Shown piece after piece: positions 14,699 to 22,760 of a stretch of DNA of 32,486 nucleotides (positions are counted from its first letter, which is position 1; every line of letters begins with the position of its first letter). The DNA comes from Mycobacterium sp. (GTDB lineage Bacteria > Actinomycetota > Actinomycetes > Mycobacteriales > Mycobacteriaceae): contig VEQU01000018.1 in NCBI GenBank assembly GCA_018883075.1, positions 1 to 32,486 of the forward strand, given 5' to 3'. The notes beneath the pieces are model-generated. The model was not told where the DNA came from. It was given only the letters and a program-made list of their open reading frames with translations, and searched no databases. The translations under genes were made by a program, and so were the position numbers.

Positions 14699-16431
14699 CC
14701 GACCGCCCCGACATCGTCATCGTCATGACCGACGAGGAGCGCGCCACCCCGCCGTATGAGGCCGAGGACGTGCTGGCCTGGCGACAGCGCGTGCTACACG
14801 GGCGGCGCTGGTTCGACGAGCACGGGGTCAGCTTCACCCGGCACTACACCGGTTCACTTGCCTGCGTGCCGAGCAGGCCGACGATGTTCACCGGGCAGTA
14901 CCCGGACCTACACGGGGTGACCCAGACCGACGGTATCGGCAAGTCCTACGACGACACCCGGATGCGGTGGCTTCGCCCGGGTGAGGTCCCGACGCTGGGC
15001 AACTGGTTCCGTGCCGCGGGATACGACACCCACTACGACGGCAAGTGGCACATCTCGCACGCCGATCTCACCGACCCCGACACCGGCGCCATCCTGGCCA
15101 CCAACGACGACGACGGCGTGGTGGACCCGGCTGCGGTACGGCGTTATCTCGACGCCGATCCCCTTGCACCGTATGGATTCTCGGGCTGGGTGGGCCCGGA
15201 GCCGCACGGGGCTCTGCTGGCGAACGCGGGCATCCGTCGCGACTCTTTGATCGCCGAACGCGTGGTCGGGTGGCTGCAAGACCGGTACGCCCGTCGCCGT
15301 GCCGGCGACCCCGAGGCTATGCGGCCCTTCCTGCTGGTGGCCAGTTTCGTCAACCCGCACGACATCGTGCTGTTCCCGGCCTGGGCGTTGCGCAACCCGC
15401 TCAAAGCCTCGCCGTCGGATCCGCCGCATGTGCCGCCGGCGCCTACCGCCGAGGAGGACCTGCGCACCAAACCTGCGGCACAGATCGCCTTCCGCGAGGC
15501 CTATTACTCCGGCTACGGTCCGGCGGCGGTGATCGAGGGCATCTACAAGCGCAACGCTCAGCGCTACCGCGACCTGTACTACCGGCTGCACGCCGAGGTG
15601 GACTCGCCACTGGACCGGGTGCGCCGGGCGGTCAGCAAGAACGGTTCGGACAACGCGGTCATCGTGCGGACCGCCGACCACGGCGATCTGCTCGGCGCGC
15701 ACGGCGGCCTGCATCAGAAGTGGTTCAACCTCTACGATGAGGCCACCCGGGTGCCGTTCAGCGTCGTGCGTATCGGCGACGGCGCCACCGGGGCCCGGAC
15801 GGTCGACGCTCCCACCTCACATGTGGATCTGGTACCGACGCTGCTCGGCGCCGCGGGTATCGACGTCGAATCGACGGCGGCGGTGCTTCGCGAGTCGTTC
15901 TCGGAGGTGCATCCCCTGCCCGGCAGGGACCTGATGAGTGTGGTCGACGGAGCACCGGCCGACGACGGCCGCCCGGTGTACCTGATGACGCGGGACAACA
16001 TGCTGGAAGGCGACTCCGGGGCATCGGGACTGGCGCGCCAGCTCAAGCGGGCGGCGAATCCACCCGCCGGGCTGCGGATCCGGATCCCCGCGCACACCGC
16101 CGCCAACTTCGAGGGACTGGTGGTCAACGTCGATGGCCACCTGTGGAAGCTGGTTCGCAGCTTCGACGACCCCTCGACATGGACCGAACCCGGGGTGCGC
16201 CACCTGGCGGCGAACGGCCCCGGTGGCGAGGTGTACCGGGCCAGCCCCCTGGACGACCAGTGGGAGCTCTATGACCTGACGACCGACCCGATCGAGTCGG
16301 TCAACCGGTGGGAGGACCCGGCGCTGCACGACCTGCGGGGGGTACTGAGGATGCGGCTCAAGGAGGTGCGGGCCGCCTCGGTTCCGGAACGCAACTCCCC
16401 GTGGCCGTACGTGCAGCGTGGCTTGGCGTGA
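14695..16431 (+). CDS. Type I (formylglycine) sulfatase
   Basis: 578-residue sulfatase of the alkaline-phosphatase superfamily. The N-terminus PDIVIVMTDEER holds the first metal-binding acidic pair. The active-site motif SLACVPSRPTMFTGQ is at residues 54-68, with Cys57 in the CxPSR consensus for conversion to formylglycine. GKWHISH, FVNPHD and TADHGDLLGAHG (metal-binding Asp/His) follow. It has no signal peptide, so it should act in the cytoplasm on an imported sulfate ester. It resembles choline-sulfatase-like and arylsulfatase-like enzymes without a decisive substrate motif. The gene is followed by aromatic ring-hydroxylation and cleavage genes, so an aryl sulfate that yields a phenol is a reasonable inference. 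A formylglycine-generating enzyme must be encoded elsewhere. Confidence 0.88.
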   Translation: MTDRPDIVIVMTDEERATPPYEAEDVLAWRQRVLHGRRWFDEHGVSFTRHYTGSLACVPSRPTMFTGQYPDLHGVTQTDGIGKSYDDTRMRWLRPGEVPTLGNWFRAAGYDTHYDGKWHISHADLTDPDTGAILATNDDDGVVDPAAVRRYLDADPLAPYGFSGWVGPEPHGALLANAGIRRDSLIAERVVGWLQDRYARRRAGDPEAMRPFLLVASFVNPHDIVLFPAWALRNPLKASPSDPPHVPPAPTAEEDLRTKPAAQIAFREAYYSGYGPAAVIEGIYKRNAQRYRDLYYRLHAEVDSPLDRVRRAVSKNGSDNAVIVRTADHGDLLGAHGGLHQKWFNLYDEATRVPFSVVRIGDGATGARTVDAPTSHVDLVPTLLGAAGIDVESTAAVLRESFSEVHPLPGRDLMSVVDGAPADDGRPVYLMTRDNMLEGDSGASGLARQLKRAANPPAGLRIRIPAHTAANFEGLVVNVDGHLWKLVRSFDDPSTWTEPGVRHLAANGPGGEVYRASPLDDQWELYDLTTDPIESVNRWEDPALHDLRGVLRMRLKEVRAASVPERNSPWPYVQRGLA

Positions 16432-16438
16432 CCGGCCC

Positions 16439-16468
16439 TTGACTGACCAGACCGTCGCATGTGACGAT
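16439..16468 (+). promoter_or_regulatory. Candidate promoter of the dioxygenase operon
   Basis: A -35 box TTGACT at 16439-16444 and a -10-like GACGAT at 16463-16468 (18-base spacer) precede the gene at 16497. The -10 element lies inside the shared palindrome, so a bound repressor would block it. The same arrangement recurs at 19261. Confidence 0.5.
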
Positions 16469-16477
16469 TTCGTCACA
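16460..16477. promoter_or_regulatory. TetR-type operator, best copy
   Basis: TGTGACGATTTCGTCACA is a perfect palindrome with 8-bp arms (TGTGACGA / TCGTCACA) around TT. A 17-base stretch including its core is repeated in front of the FAD monooxygenase gene. The likely ligand is the TetR regulator encoded at 18562-19206. Confidence 0.75.
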
Positions 16478-16496
16478 CAGAGCGAGAGGGCTGCAG

Positions 16497-17627
16497 ATGA
16501 GCGAGGTCATCGGCGCACATAACGAGCTGCACAGCGAGCAGGGAGCCCTGCGCGGCGAACATCCCGGCCGCTCGCGTAACCCGGTCATCAAGGTCGCCGA
16601 CCTGGCCTGGCTGGAGTTCGACAAGCCCGACCTCGACCGCGCCGAGGCCTTCGCCCACGCCTTCGGCCTGCAGACCGCAGCCAGGGAACCCGGCGAGGTG
16701 TACCTGCGCGGCGTCGACGCGGGCACCCCGTGCGTGATCCTTCGTCGCGGCCCGCAGACGCGGTTCCGCGGCTTCGCCTTCCGCGCCGACGACGAGGCCG
16801 ACCTGCTGCGTCTGGCGAGCAAGACCGGCGCCGCCCCGAACCCACTGCCGGAGAGCCTCGGCGGGATGTCGGTCAGTCTCGTCGACCCCAGCGGCAACCC
16901 CGTGAGAGTCGTCGCCGGGCTGCACGAGTTGCCCGCACTGCAAGCACAGGAGCCGCACGTCTTCAACTTCGGCCACCAGCTCGTCCGCACCAACTCCACC
17001 CAGCGGCCGCCCCGGGCACCCGCACGGGTGCAACGGCTCGGCCATGTCGTGCTGTCGTCGACGAAGTACATCGAGACCCTCAACTGGTACCTGGACCACT
17101 TCGGGCTGATCGTCAGCGACTTCCTGTACTTCGCCGGACAACGTGAGCGCGGTCCGACGATGAGCTTCATCCGCTGCGACCGCGGCAGCACGCCGACCGA
17201 TCACCACACACTGGCGATGGCGCTCGGCCCGGCGAACCGTTACGTGCACTCCGCCTACCAGGTGAGCGATCTGGACGCACTGGCCGCCGGCGGGGAGTAC
17301 CTGCGTGAGCGTGGCTACTTCCGGTCATGGGGCATCGGCCGGCATATCCAAGGCAGCCAGCTCTTCGACTACTGGCGCGATCCGGACGGATTCATGGTCG
17401 AGCATTTCGCCGACGGCGACATGTTCGACAACACCATGGACACCGGCTGGGCGCCGTTCACGGCATCCGGTCTGGCGCAATGGGGTCCGCCTGCGACCAA
17501 GGACTTCCTCGGCATCGACGCCAAACACGCGCGTGATGAATTGAGCGCGATCGTCGGGGCACTGCGGGAGCGCAACGAGTTCGACGTGAAGCGGTTGATC
17601 GGGATGCTGAAGGTGGCGCGTTCATGA
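16497..17627 (+). CDS. Extradiol (meta-cleavage) dioxygenase, VOC superfamily
   Basis: 376 residues in two vicinal-oxygen-chelate domains; ring-cleaving Fe(II) enzyme for catechol-type substrates (2,3-dihydroxybiphenyl dioxygenase-like). The first domain (ADLAWLEFDKPDLDRAEAFAHAFGL) is non-catalytic. The second carries the 2-His-1-carboxylate triad: His183 in QRLGHVVLSS, His in TDHHTLAMAL (236/237) and Glu302 in DGFMVEHFADGD. The 30-residue N-terminal extension is longer than in standard BphC. ATG 16497 is chosen over GTG 16461 because GAGAGGG lies at 16484-16490 and the longer form would run through the operator. It overlaps the FAH gene by 4 bases (ATGA). The substrate is not determined; a 2,3-dihydroxyphenyl compound made by the nearby MhpA-like enzyme is likely. 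Confidence 0.88.
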   Translation: MSEVIGAHNELHSEQGALRGEHPGRSRNPVIKVADLAWLEFDKPDLDRAEAFAHAFGLQTAAREPGEVYLRGVDAGTPCVILRRGPQTRFRGFAFRADDEADLLRLASKTGAAPNPLPESLGGMSVSLVDPSGNPVRVVAGLHELPALQAQEPHVFNFGHQLVRTNSTQRPPRAPARVQRLGHVVLSSTKYIETLNWYLDHFGLIVSDFLYFAGQRERGPTMSFIRCDRGSTPTDHHTLAMALGPANRYVHSAYQVSDLDALAAGGEYLRERGYFRSWGIGRHIQGSQLFDYWRDPDGFMVEHFADGDMFDNTMDTGWAPFTASGLAQWGPPATKDFLGIDAKHARDELSAIVGALRERNEFDVKRLIGMLKVARS

Positions 17628-18571
17628 CGACGTCGGTATTGCGCACCGCCGACGGCTGGTGGGTCCGCAGCGGTGACACCGCGGCCCGGATCCAGACCGC
17701 CGCCACGACCACTGGCGAGCTACTCCGCGACCGTGCGGCGATCGCGTCCGCCGCCAGCGGCTCCGGCGGCGGACCTAGGGCCGACGTCAGCTCGCTGACG
17801 CTGCTCTCCCCCGTCACCAAGCCGTGCCGGGTGGTGGCCCAGATGACCAACTTCGCATCTCATGTGCGCGATGCCGGGATGGACCCCAAGACCATCCCGC
17901 TGACGTTCTTCCGCAAGTCGTCGGCGTCGATCAGCGGTCCGTTCGACGCCATCGTCAAACCGCAGCATGTGCGCTTTCTCGACTACGAGGTGGAGATCGG
18001 TCTGGTGATCGGCCGCGACATCGGTGTGGGCACCCCAATCTCCGACGACGGTCTTGCCGACGTCATCGCCGGCCTGGTGGTGACCAACGACGTCTCGGCA
18101 CGCGATGTCCAGCTTCCCCAGACGCAGTTCTACGAAGCGAAGTCCTATCCGACGTTCACACCGGTGGGGCCGGAACTCGTGCTACTCGACGCGGCCGAAC
18201 TCGCCCGGTTCCCCGATCTGCGGCTGCAGTTGCGTGTCAACGGACAACCTCGCCAGAACGCCCTGGTCGCCGGGGACATGCTGTACCCACCACTGAAGGC
18301 GCTGCAATCGCTCACCCGCTTTCAGGATCTCAGCGCCGGTGATCTGATCCTGACCGGCACCCCGGTGGGCACCGCGCTCAGCGCTCCACCGAAGCCGATT
18401 CAGCTGATCTCCAATCTGCTGCCCCCGGCCGTCAAGTGGAAGGCGTTCTTCAAGAGCCAGGCCTCCAACCCGAAGTACCTGCACGACGGCGATACCGTTG
18501 AGGCCTCGGTGGCGACCGACGATCACGCGATCGACCTCGGAACTCAGCGGATGACGGTCAGCTACTCGTAG
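17624..18571 (+). CDS. Fumarylacetoacetate hydrolase (FAH) family enzyme
   Basis: 315 residues with the FAH fold. The N-terminal 65 residues form a small domain, then CRVVAQMTNFASHVRDAGM and the metal site: Glu122 and Glu124 in DYEVEIGLVIG, Asp156 in TNDVSARDVQ. DLILTGTPVG and LHDGDTVEASV close the fold. The superfamily includes fumarylacetoacetases, 2-oxo-hepta-3-ene-dioate hydratases/decarboxylases and 2-hydroxypenta-2,4-dienoate hydratases such as MhpD. Coupled through ATGA with an extradiol dioxygenase, it most likely processes the ring-cleavage product or the dienoate after C-C hydrolysis. No alpha/beta-hydrolase of the MhpC type is visible in the window. The 3' end overlaps the converging TetR gene by 10 bases. 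Confidence 0.85.
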   Translation: MTTSVLRTADGWWVRSGDTAARIQTAATTTGELLRDRAAIASAASGSGGGPRADVSSLTLLSPVTKPCRVVAQMTNFASHVRDAGMDPKTIPLTFFRKSSASISGPFDAIVKPQHVRFLDYEVEIGLVIGRDIGVGTPISDDGLADVIAGLVVTNDVSARDVQLPQTQFYEAKSYPTFTPVGPELVLLDAAELARFPDLRLQLRVNGQPRQNALVAGDMLYPPLKALQSLTRFQDLSAGDLILTGTPVGTALSAPPKPIQLISNLLPPAVKWKAFFKSQASNPKYLHDGDTVEASVATDDHAIDLGTQRMTVSYS

Positions 18572-19206
18572 AGGTCCACCTTCGGCAGGGGCCTGGCGCA
18601 GACCTCGCGCGCCTCGGCGGCGGTCATCCCGAACAGTCGCAACACGTCGCGAGCAACCGCGTCGGAGGTCGCCGCATCATCCCGGTCGGGGTCGGCGGCG
18701 AGAAGGACCCCCACGCCCATGAGCATCCCGCCGGCCATCGCCAGGGCGCGGGCGGGGTCGTCGACGGTGAAACGCCCAGCGGCGGCGGCAGACTCGATAT
18801 CGCGCAATGCCCGCGGCGCGAGTCCCCGTTCGGAGGTGAGTGCCGCCTGCCAGTTGGACAGCAGGATCTTGCTCTCCTCGGGAAAGCGCCTGAAGAACCG
18901 GCCGGTGATACGGAACGAACTGGCGAAGATCTCGGCGGGATCCTCCAGTTGCGCGGTGGCCTCGTCGAGCAGGCCGCCGTGGACATCGAGGACGTCGACG
19001 ACAGCCGCCTCGAAGAGTTCCTCCTTGGTGCGGAAGTGGTTGTAGAAGGACCCCATCCCGACGTCGGCCAGCCGAGTGATCTCCAGGACGGGCACATTGA
19101 GCCGGCCCTGCGCCACCAGGGTCCGGGCGGCTTTGATCAGCGCGGCACGTGTGCGCTGTTTTCGGCGCTCCAGGCGGTTGACCGGATCCTGGTCCGTCTC
19201 AGTCAT
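18562..19206 (-). CDS. TetR-family regulator of the aromatic cluster
   Basis: 214 residues. N-terminal helix-turn-helix: LERRKQRTRAALIKAARTLVAQGRLNVPVLEITRLADVGMGSFYNHFRTKEELFEAAV, with recognition helix MGSFYNHF. The C-terminal domain (FRITGRFFRRFPEESKILLSNWQAAL) binds the inducer and dimerises. It sits between the dioxygenase/FAH operon and the monooxygenase gene. Four copies of a common palindrome, two of them degenerate and in front of its own start, make it the obvious candidate to repress both operons and itself. It is divergent from the monooxygenase across 103 bases. The inducer is inferred to be an aromatic substrate or pathway intermediate. Confidence 0.85.
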   Translation of the reverse strand: MTETDQDPVNRLERRKQRTRAALIKAARTLVAQGRLNVPVLEITRLADVGMGSFYNHFRTKEELFEAAVVDVLDVHGGLLDEATAQLEDPAEIFASSFRITGRFFRRFPEESKILLSNWQAALTSERGLAPRALRDIESAAAAGRFTVDDPARALAMAGGMLMGVGVLLAADPDRDDAATSDAVARDVLRLFGMTAAEAREVCARPLPKVDLYE

Positions 19207-19220
19207 CGCCGAAATCGTAA
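19207..19220. promoter_or_regulatory. Degenerate operator copy at the TetR start
   Basis: CGCCGAAATCGTAA matches the reverse complement of the 14-bp core (TGACGAAATCGTCA) at 11 of 14 positions. It ends directly before the TetR start codon at 19206, so binding there could limit translation or transcription of the regulator. Weakest of the four sites. Confidence 0.4.
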
Positions 19221-19237
19221 CAGTGGGCCCTCAGTAC

Positions 19238-19251
19238 TGATGGTTTCGTCA
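19238..19251. promoter_or_regulatory. Operator copy upstream of the TetR gene
   Basis: TGATGGTTTCGTCA matches the 14-bp core TGACGATTTCGTCA at 12 of 14 positions; the right arm TCGTCA is intact. It lies 32 bases upstream of the TetR start and 23 bases before the monooxygenase -35 box. Consistent with autoregulation. Confidence 0.55.
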
Positions 19252-19260
19252 TAACTCCCC

Positions 19261-19290
19261 TTGACGGGTGCGAACGCCGTATGTGACGAT
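19261..19290 (+). promoter_or_regulatory. Candidate promoter of the FAD monooxygenase
   Basis: TTGACG at 19261-19266 and GACGAT at 19285-19290 have an 18-base spacer, identical to the dioxygenase promoter. As there, the -10 element is inside the operator. Confidence 0.5.
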
Positions 19291-19297
19291 TTCGTCA
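19282..19297. promoter_or_regulatory. TetR-type operator upstream of the monooxygenase
   Basis: TGTGACGATTTCGTCA contains the intact 14-bp palindromic core, TGACGA-TT-TCGTCA. Together with one preceding base, 17 bases are identical to the operator at 16460. It starts 21 bases after the first base of the -35 box, exactly as at the other site. Confidence 0.72.
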
Positions 19298-19309
19298 ACG
19301 AGGAGTGAC

Positions 19310-20815
19310 ATGACAGCAGCTCGCCAACCCTCGGTGGTGATCATCGGGGCCGGACCCACCGGCGTCACCGCCGCCACCCTGCTCGCCCGGTACGGGGTGC
19401 AGACGCTCACCCTGGACCGCTGGGCCGGCGTGTACCCGCAACCCCGGGCGGTGCACCTCGACGACGAGGTCTACCGGATCCTCGACGGGATGGGCCTCGC
19501 CGTGGAGTTCGCCGCCATCTCCCGACCGGCCCTGGGACTGCGACTACTCGACCCGCAACTGCGGACGCTCAACGAGTTCCATCGGGATCCGGCGCACACC
19601 CGGCACGGCTACCCCCAGGCCAACATGTTCGACCAGCCCGCCCTCGAGGCTGTGCTGCGTACGAACCTCGGCCGTTACCCGCAGGCGACCCTGCGCGGTG
19701 ACGCCGAGGTCACCGGCATCACCGAGGCGGGCGATCGCATCCGGATCACCTTCCGCGACCGGCGCGACGGAACCGAGCACACCGTCGACGCCGATTACCT
19801 CCTGGGATGCGACGGCGCCAACAGCATCACCCGCGATCACATCGGGTCGTCCATGCGCGATCTGAACTTCGAGCAGCGATGGCTGGTGGTCGACGTGAAG
19901 ACCGGTGCCGACCTTCAGCAGTGGGAGGGCGTGCACCAGTTGTGCGACTCCCGGCGGGCCGGCACCTACATGCGGATCGGCGACACCCGCTATCGCTGGG
20001 AGTTCCGGCTGCTTCCCGGCGAGAAGGCCGAGGACTTCAGTACCGTCGCCGCCCTGCGGCCGCTCATCGCACCGTGGACCGCCGGCGTCGATGACGCACA
20101 ACTCGAGATCGTCAGGGCCGCCGAGTACACCTTTCGCGCTCAGATCGCCGAATCCTGGCGGCGCGGGAACGTGTTCCTGCTCGGTGACGCCTGCCATCTG
20201 ACCCCGCCGTTCATCGGCCAGGGCATGTGCGCGGGGTTACGCGACGCGGTGAACCTGTCCTGGAAGCTCGCGGGGGTGATCAACGGCAGGCTCGATCGCA
20301 GCGCGCTGGACACCTACGAGCAGGAACGCAAGCCACACGTGCGCGCGATGATCGGACTGGCGCTGGCGGTCGGGCGGGCGATGACCTCCGGCGGACGCCT
20401 CGGTGACGCGCTGCGCCGATGGATCGTCCCGCGTATGCATCTGCTTCCCGGTCTGCGCGCCAAGGTGCTGGACTCGGTGACCCCGGCGCTGTCCCCGACC
20501 GCTCTGGTCTCACCGTCACCGCTGGCCGGGACGCTGTGCCCGAATGCGGTCCTGGGCGCCGACGCCGCTCCCGGGCCGCCGCGACGCCTGGACTCGGTCC
20601 TGGGTGACTGGCTCGCCGTCGTCACCGCCGTGCCACTGAGCGCGCAGGACCGCACCGCGGCCCAGCGCCGGGGTGTGAGCGTCCACCTCGCCGAGCCCGG
20701 CGGCGGCGTCGCGGCATGGTTGCGTGACGGCGGGGTGGAGGCGGTGCTCGTCCGGCCGGATCACACCGTGATGCGGGGCGGGTCCGCCCGCGAGGTGTGC
20801 GCGGCGCTGCCGTAG
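19310..20815 (+). CDS. FAD-dependent aromatic monooxygenase (MhpA/PheA-like)
   Basis: 502-residue class A flavoprotein hydroxylase, which uses NAD(P)H and O2 to add a hydroxyl to a phenolic ring. Motifs: the FAD Rossmann motif VVIIGAGPTGVTAATLLAR (GxGxxG at 13-18), the DG motif LLGCDGANSITRD at about 180, and the GD motif FLLGDACHLTPPFIGQGMCAGLRDAVNLSWKL at about 290. The C-terminal thioredoxin-like domain is short compared with MhpA (about 550). ATG 19310 has AGGAG at 19301-19305; the upstream in-frame starts fall inside the operator. It stands alone in transcript but shares its operator with the dioxygenase operon. The expected sequence is sulfatase to phenol, hydroxylation here, then ring cleavage. 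Substrate inferred, not shown. Confidence 0.87.
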   Translation: MTAARQPSVVIIGAGPTGVTAATLLARYGVQTLTLDRWAGVYPQPRAVHLDDEVYRILDGMGLAVEFAAISRPALGLRLLDPQLRTLNEFHRDPAHTRHGYPQANMFDQPALEAVLRTNLGRYPQATLRGDAEVTGITEAGDRIRITFRDRRDGTEHTVDADYLLGCDGANSITRDHIGSSMRDLNFEQRWLVVDVKTGADLQQWEGVHQLCDSRRAGTYMRIGDTRYRWEFRLLPGEKAEDFSTVAALRPLIAPWTAGVDDAQLEIVRAAEYTFRAQIAESWRRGNVFLLGDACHLTPPFIGQGMCAGLRDAVNLSWKLAGVINGRLDRSALDTYEQERKPHVRAMIGLALAVGRAMTSGGRLGDALRRWIVPRMHLLPGLRAKVLDSVTPALSPTALVSPSPLAGTLCPNAVLGADAAPGPPRRLDSVLGDWLAVVTAVPLSAQDRTAAQRRGVSVHLAEPGGGVAAWLRDGGVEAVLVRPDHTVMRGGSAREVCAALP

Positions 20816-20828
20816 CGCCCCGTGGACA

Positions 20829-22298
20829 TCAGTGCACGCCCTCCATCAGCGCGCTGATGCGCGGCGCGATCACCCAGATCACAGTTCCCACCACCACCGC
20901 GCCCGCACCGATGATCCCGAAGTATGCGGCCTCGTGCGCCGGGTCATAGTAGCGGGCCAGCACACCCGACATCGCCGTGCCCAACCCCACCGAGAAGAAG
21001 TACAGCGCCATCATCTGCGCCCGGAATGCATTGGGCGCCAGCTGCGTGGTGACTGAGAGCCCGATCGGGGACAGCAGGAGCTCTGACACGGCGAAAACAC
21101 CCATGACGCCGACGACGAACAGCACCGGGACTGAGCGGCCCGAGGTTCCGGCCATCGACAGGAACAACAGGAAGGCCAGGCCCATACCGATGACGCCCAG
21201 GGCGAACTTACGTGGCGTGGTCGGGGCGCGGCGGCCGAGCCTTGTCCACATCACGGCGAACACCGGAGAGAGCAGGATGATCCACACCGGCTCGATCGAG
21301 CCGATCCAACTCGACGGCGCGGTCCAACCGAAGATCGACCACTTCATCCGTTCATCGGAGTAGATGGCCAGCACGGTGAAGATCTGCTGAAACAGCGACC
21401 AGAACACCGCGTTGGCGACGAACAGCGGAATGAACGCCCGGACGCGGGTCCGTTCCAGCGGGCTCACCCGGCCGCTGGTGAGCATCGCGGCGAAGTAGGC
21501 GGCGGAGGCCAACAGGATCAGCGCGGTGGTGACCTGGGACAGGTTGGCCAGCCTGACGACACCGGTGGCGAATCCCACGCCGATCACCGCGAGCACCGCG
21601 GCAGCCACCGCCGCCGCGCGCCAGAACGCCTGCCGTGACAGCGGATGGGCGACGGTGCGACCGTGCTCACCGAGGTTTCGCCGGAACACCACGTACTGCG
21701 TCAGGCCCAACGCCATGCCGACCGCGGCCGCTCCGAAGCCGTAGTGGAAGCCCAGCCGGGTCTGCAGCAGGCCGGTGAGCAGAGGCCCGATGAAGGCGCC
21801 CAGATTGATGCCGAGATAGAACAGCGTGAAGCCGCCGTCCCGACGCGGGTCGCCCTCCTCGTAGAGAGTTCCCAGCAGGGAGGAGGCGTTCGCCTTGAGC
21901 GCCCCGGCACCCAGTGCGATGAGCACAAGGCCCACCGCGACTCCGGCCATTGCGGGCAGGACCGCCAACGAGATGTGACCGATCATCACCACCACGCCGC
22001 CGTAGAACACGGTGCGTTCCATCCCTAGAACTCGATCGGCGACCCAGCCACCGAGCACCGTCGACAGGTACACGAGTCCGCCGTAGGCGCCCACGATGCC
22101 GGTGGCGGTGGTCTTGGGCAGACCCAGTCCGCCGTCGGCGACCGAGTAGTACAGGTAGTACCCCAGGATGGTGAGCATCCCGTAGAACGAGAACCGCTCC
22201 CACAGTTCGACGCCGAAGAGGTTGACCAGACCCACCGGGTGGCCGAACCGGGTGCGGACGGCCTGCCGACGCTGCCCGCTCTCCGTCACGTCGCTCAC
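20829..22298 (-). CDS. POT/PTR2-family proton-dependent oligopeptide transporter
   Basis: 489 residues from GTG 22298. Longer in-frame extension (to 22556) crosses the opposite-strand MOSC gene and is rejected. The first helix carries the family ExxERF motif (GVELWERFSFYGMLTILGYYLYY). Helices follow throughout, about 14 in all, including a GAGALKANASSLLGTLY segment and FYLGINLGAFIGPLLTGLL, a signature of DtpT-like peptide carriers. It should import di- and tripeptides with protons. It is convergent with the monooxygenase (13 bases apart) and divergent from the MOSC gene with only 15 bases between the two GTG starts, so any promoter must overlap coding sequence. Confidence 0.88.
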   Translation of the reverse strand: MSDVTESGQRRQAVRTRFGHPVGLVNLFGVELWERFSFYGMLTILGYYLYYSVADGGLGLPKTTATGIVGAYGGLVYLSTVLGGWVADRVLGMERTVFYGGVVVMIGHISLAVLPAMAGVAVGLVLIALGAGALKANASSLLGTLYEEGDPRRDGGFTLFYLGINLGAFIGPLLTGLLQTRLGFHYGFGAAAVGMALGLTQYVVFRRNLGEHGRTVAHPLSRQAFWRAAAVAAAVLAVIGVGFATGVVRLANLSQVTTALILLASAAYFAAMLTSGRVSPLERTRVRAFIPLFVANAVFWSLFQQIFTVLAIYSDERMKWSIFGWTAPSSWIGSIEPVWIILLSPVFAVMWTRLGRRAPTTPRKFALGVIGMGLAFLLFLSMAGTSGRSVPVLFVVGVMGVFAVSELLLSPIGLSVTTQLAPNAFRAQMMALYFFSVGLGTAMSGVLARYYDPAHEAAYFGIIGAGAVVVGTVIWVIAPRISALMEGVH

Positions 22299-22313
22299 CC
22301 TAGACTTCGCCGG

Positions 22314-22760
22314 GTGAAGGTGGTGGCGATCCATATCGCTGCAGGCCGGCGGTTGCCGATGCGGTCGGTTCCGGACGTGTCCGGCGAAGCCGGCAAGGGT
22401 CTGATCGGTGACCGCTACCACGGCAGCCGCCACCGGCACGTCACGGTGCAGTCCCAGGAGGCGCTGAACCGCGCGGCCGAGGAACTGGGCCAGGAGTTTC
22501 CCTGCAGTGCGACCCGGCGCAACATCACCGTCGACGCCGGGGAGATCCCCACGCAACCGGGCACGCGCCTGTCGATCGGGGAGGTCGAGGTCGAGGTCGT
22601 CCGGGCGGCCGCCCCATGCCGCCTGCTCGACGACGGCATCGGCCCCGGGGCGGAGGCGGCGTTGCGGGGTCGGGCCGGCTCGGTGTGCCGGCTGATCTCC
22701 TCGGGCACGATCCGGGTCGGCGACCCCGTTGAGATCGTCGCAACGTGCCCGTCGCGCTGA
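22314..22760 (+). CDS. MOSC-domain protein
   Basis: 148 residues from GTG 22314 ([13 protein letters not shown]). This is a MOSC (molybdenum cofactor sulfurase C-terminal) beta-barrel domain. [30 protein letters not shown] and [11 protein letters not shown] are the family's landmarks, and the Cys in APCRLLDDG is at the expected place for the conserved cysteine that handles sulfur or the metal cofactor. Stand-alone MOSC proteins are associated with moving sulfur or the molybdenum cofactor, for example in detoxification of N-hydroxylated bases (YiiM/YcbX-like). The gene end overlaps the LysE start by 16 bases. It begins the six-gene run that ends with the acetyltransferase. Role here unknown. 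Confidence 0.82.
   Translation: MKVVAIHIAAGRRLPMRSVPDVSGEAGKGLIGDRYHGSRHRHVTVQSQEALNRAAEELGQEFPCSATRRNITVDAGEIPTQPGTRLSIGEVEVEVVRAAAPCRLLDDGIGPGAEAALRGRAGSVCRLISSGTIRVGDPVEIVATCPSR

Noticed and set aside
16461..16496. Earlier GTG start for the extradiol dioxygenase
   Set aside because: It lies inside the operator palindrome and the predicted -10 element and has no ribosome site; ATG 16497 has GAGAGGG upstream.
22299..22556. N-terminal extension of the POT transporter
   Set aside because: It would run antisense through the MOSC gene, and the transporter fold with ExxERF starts near GTG 22298.
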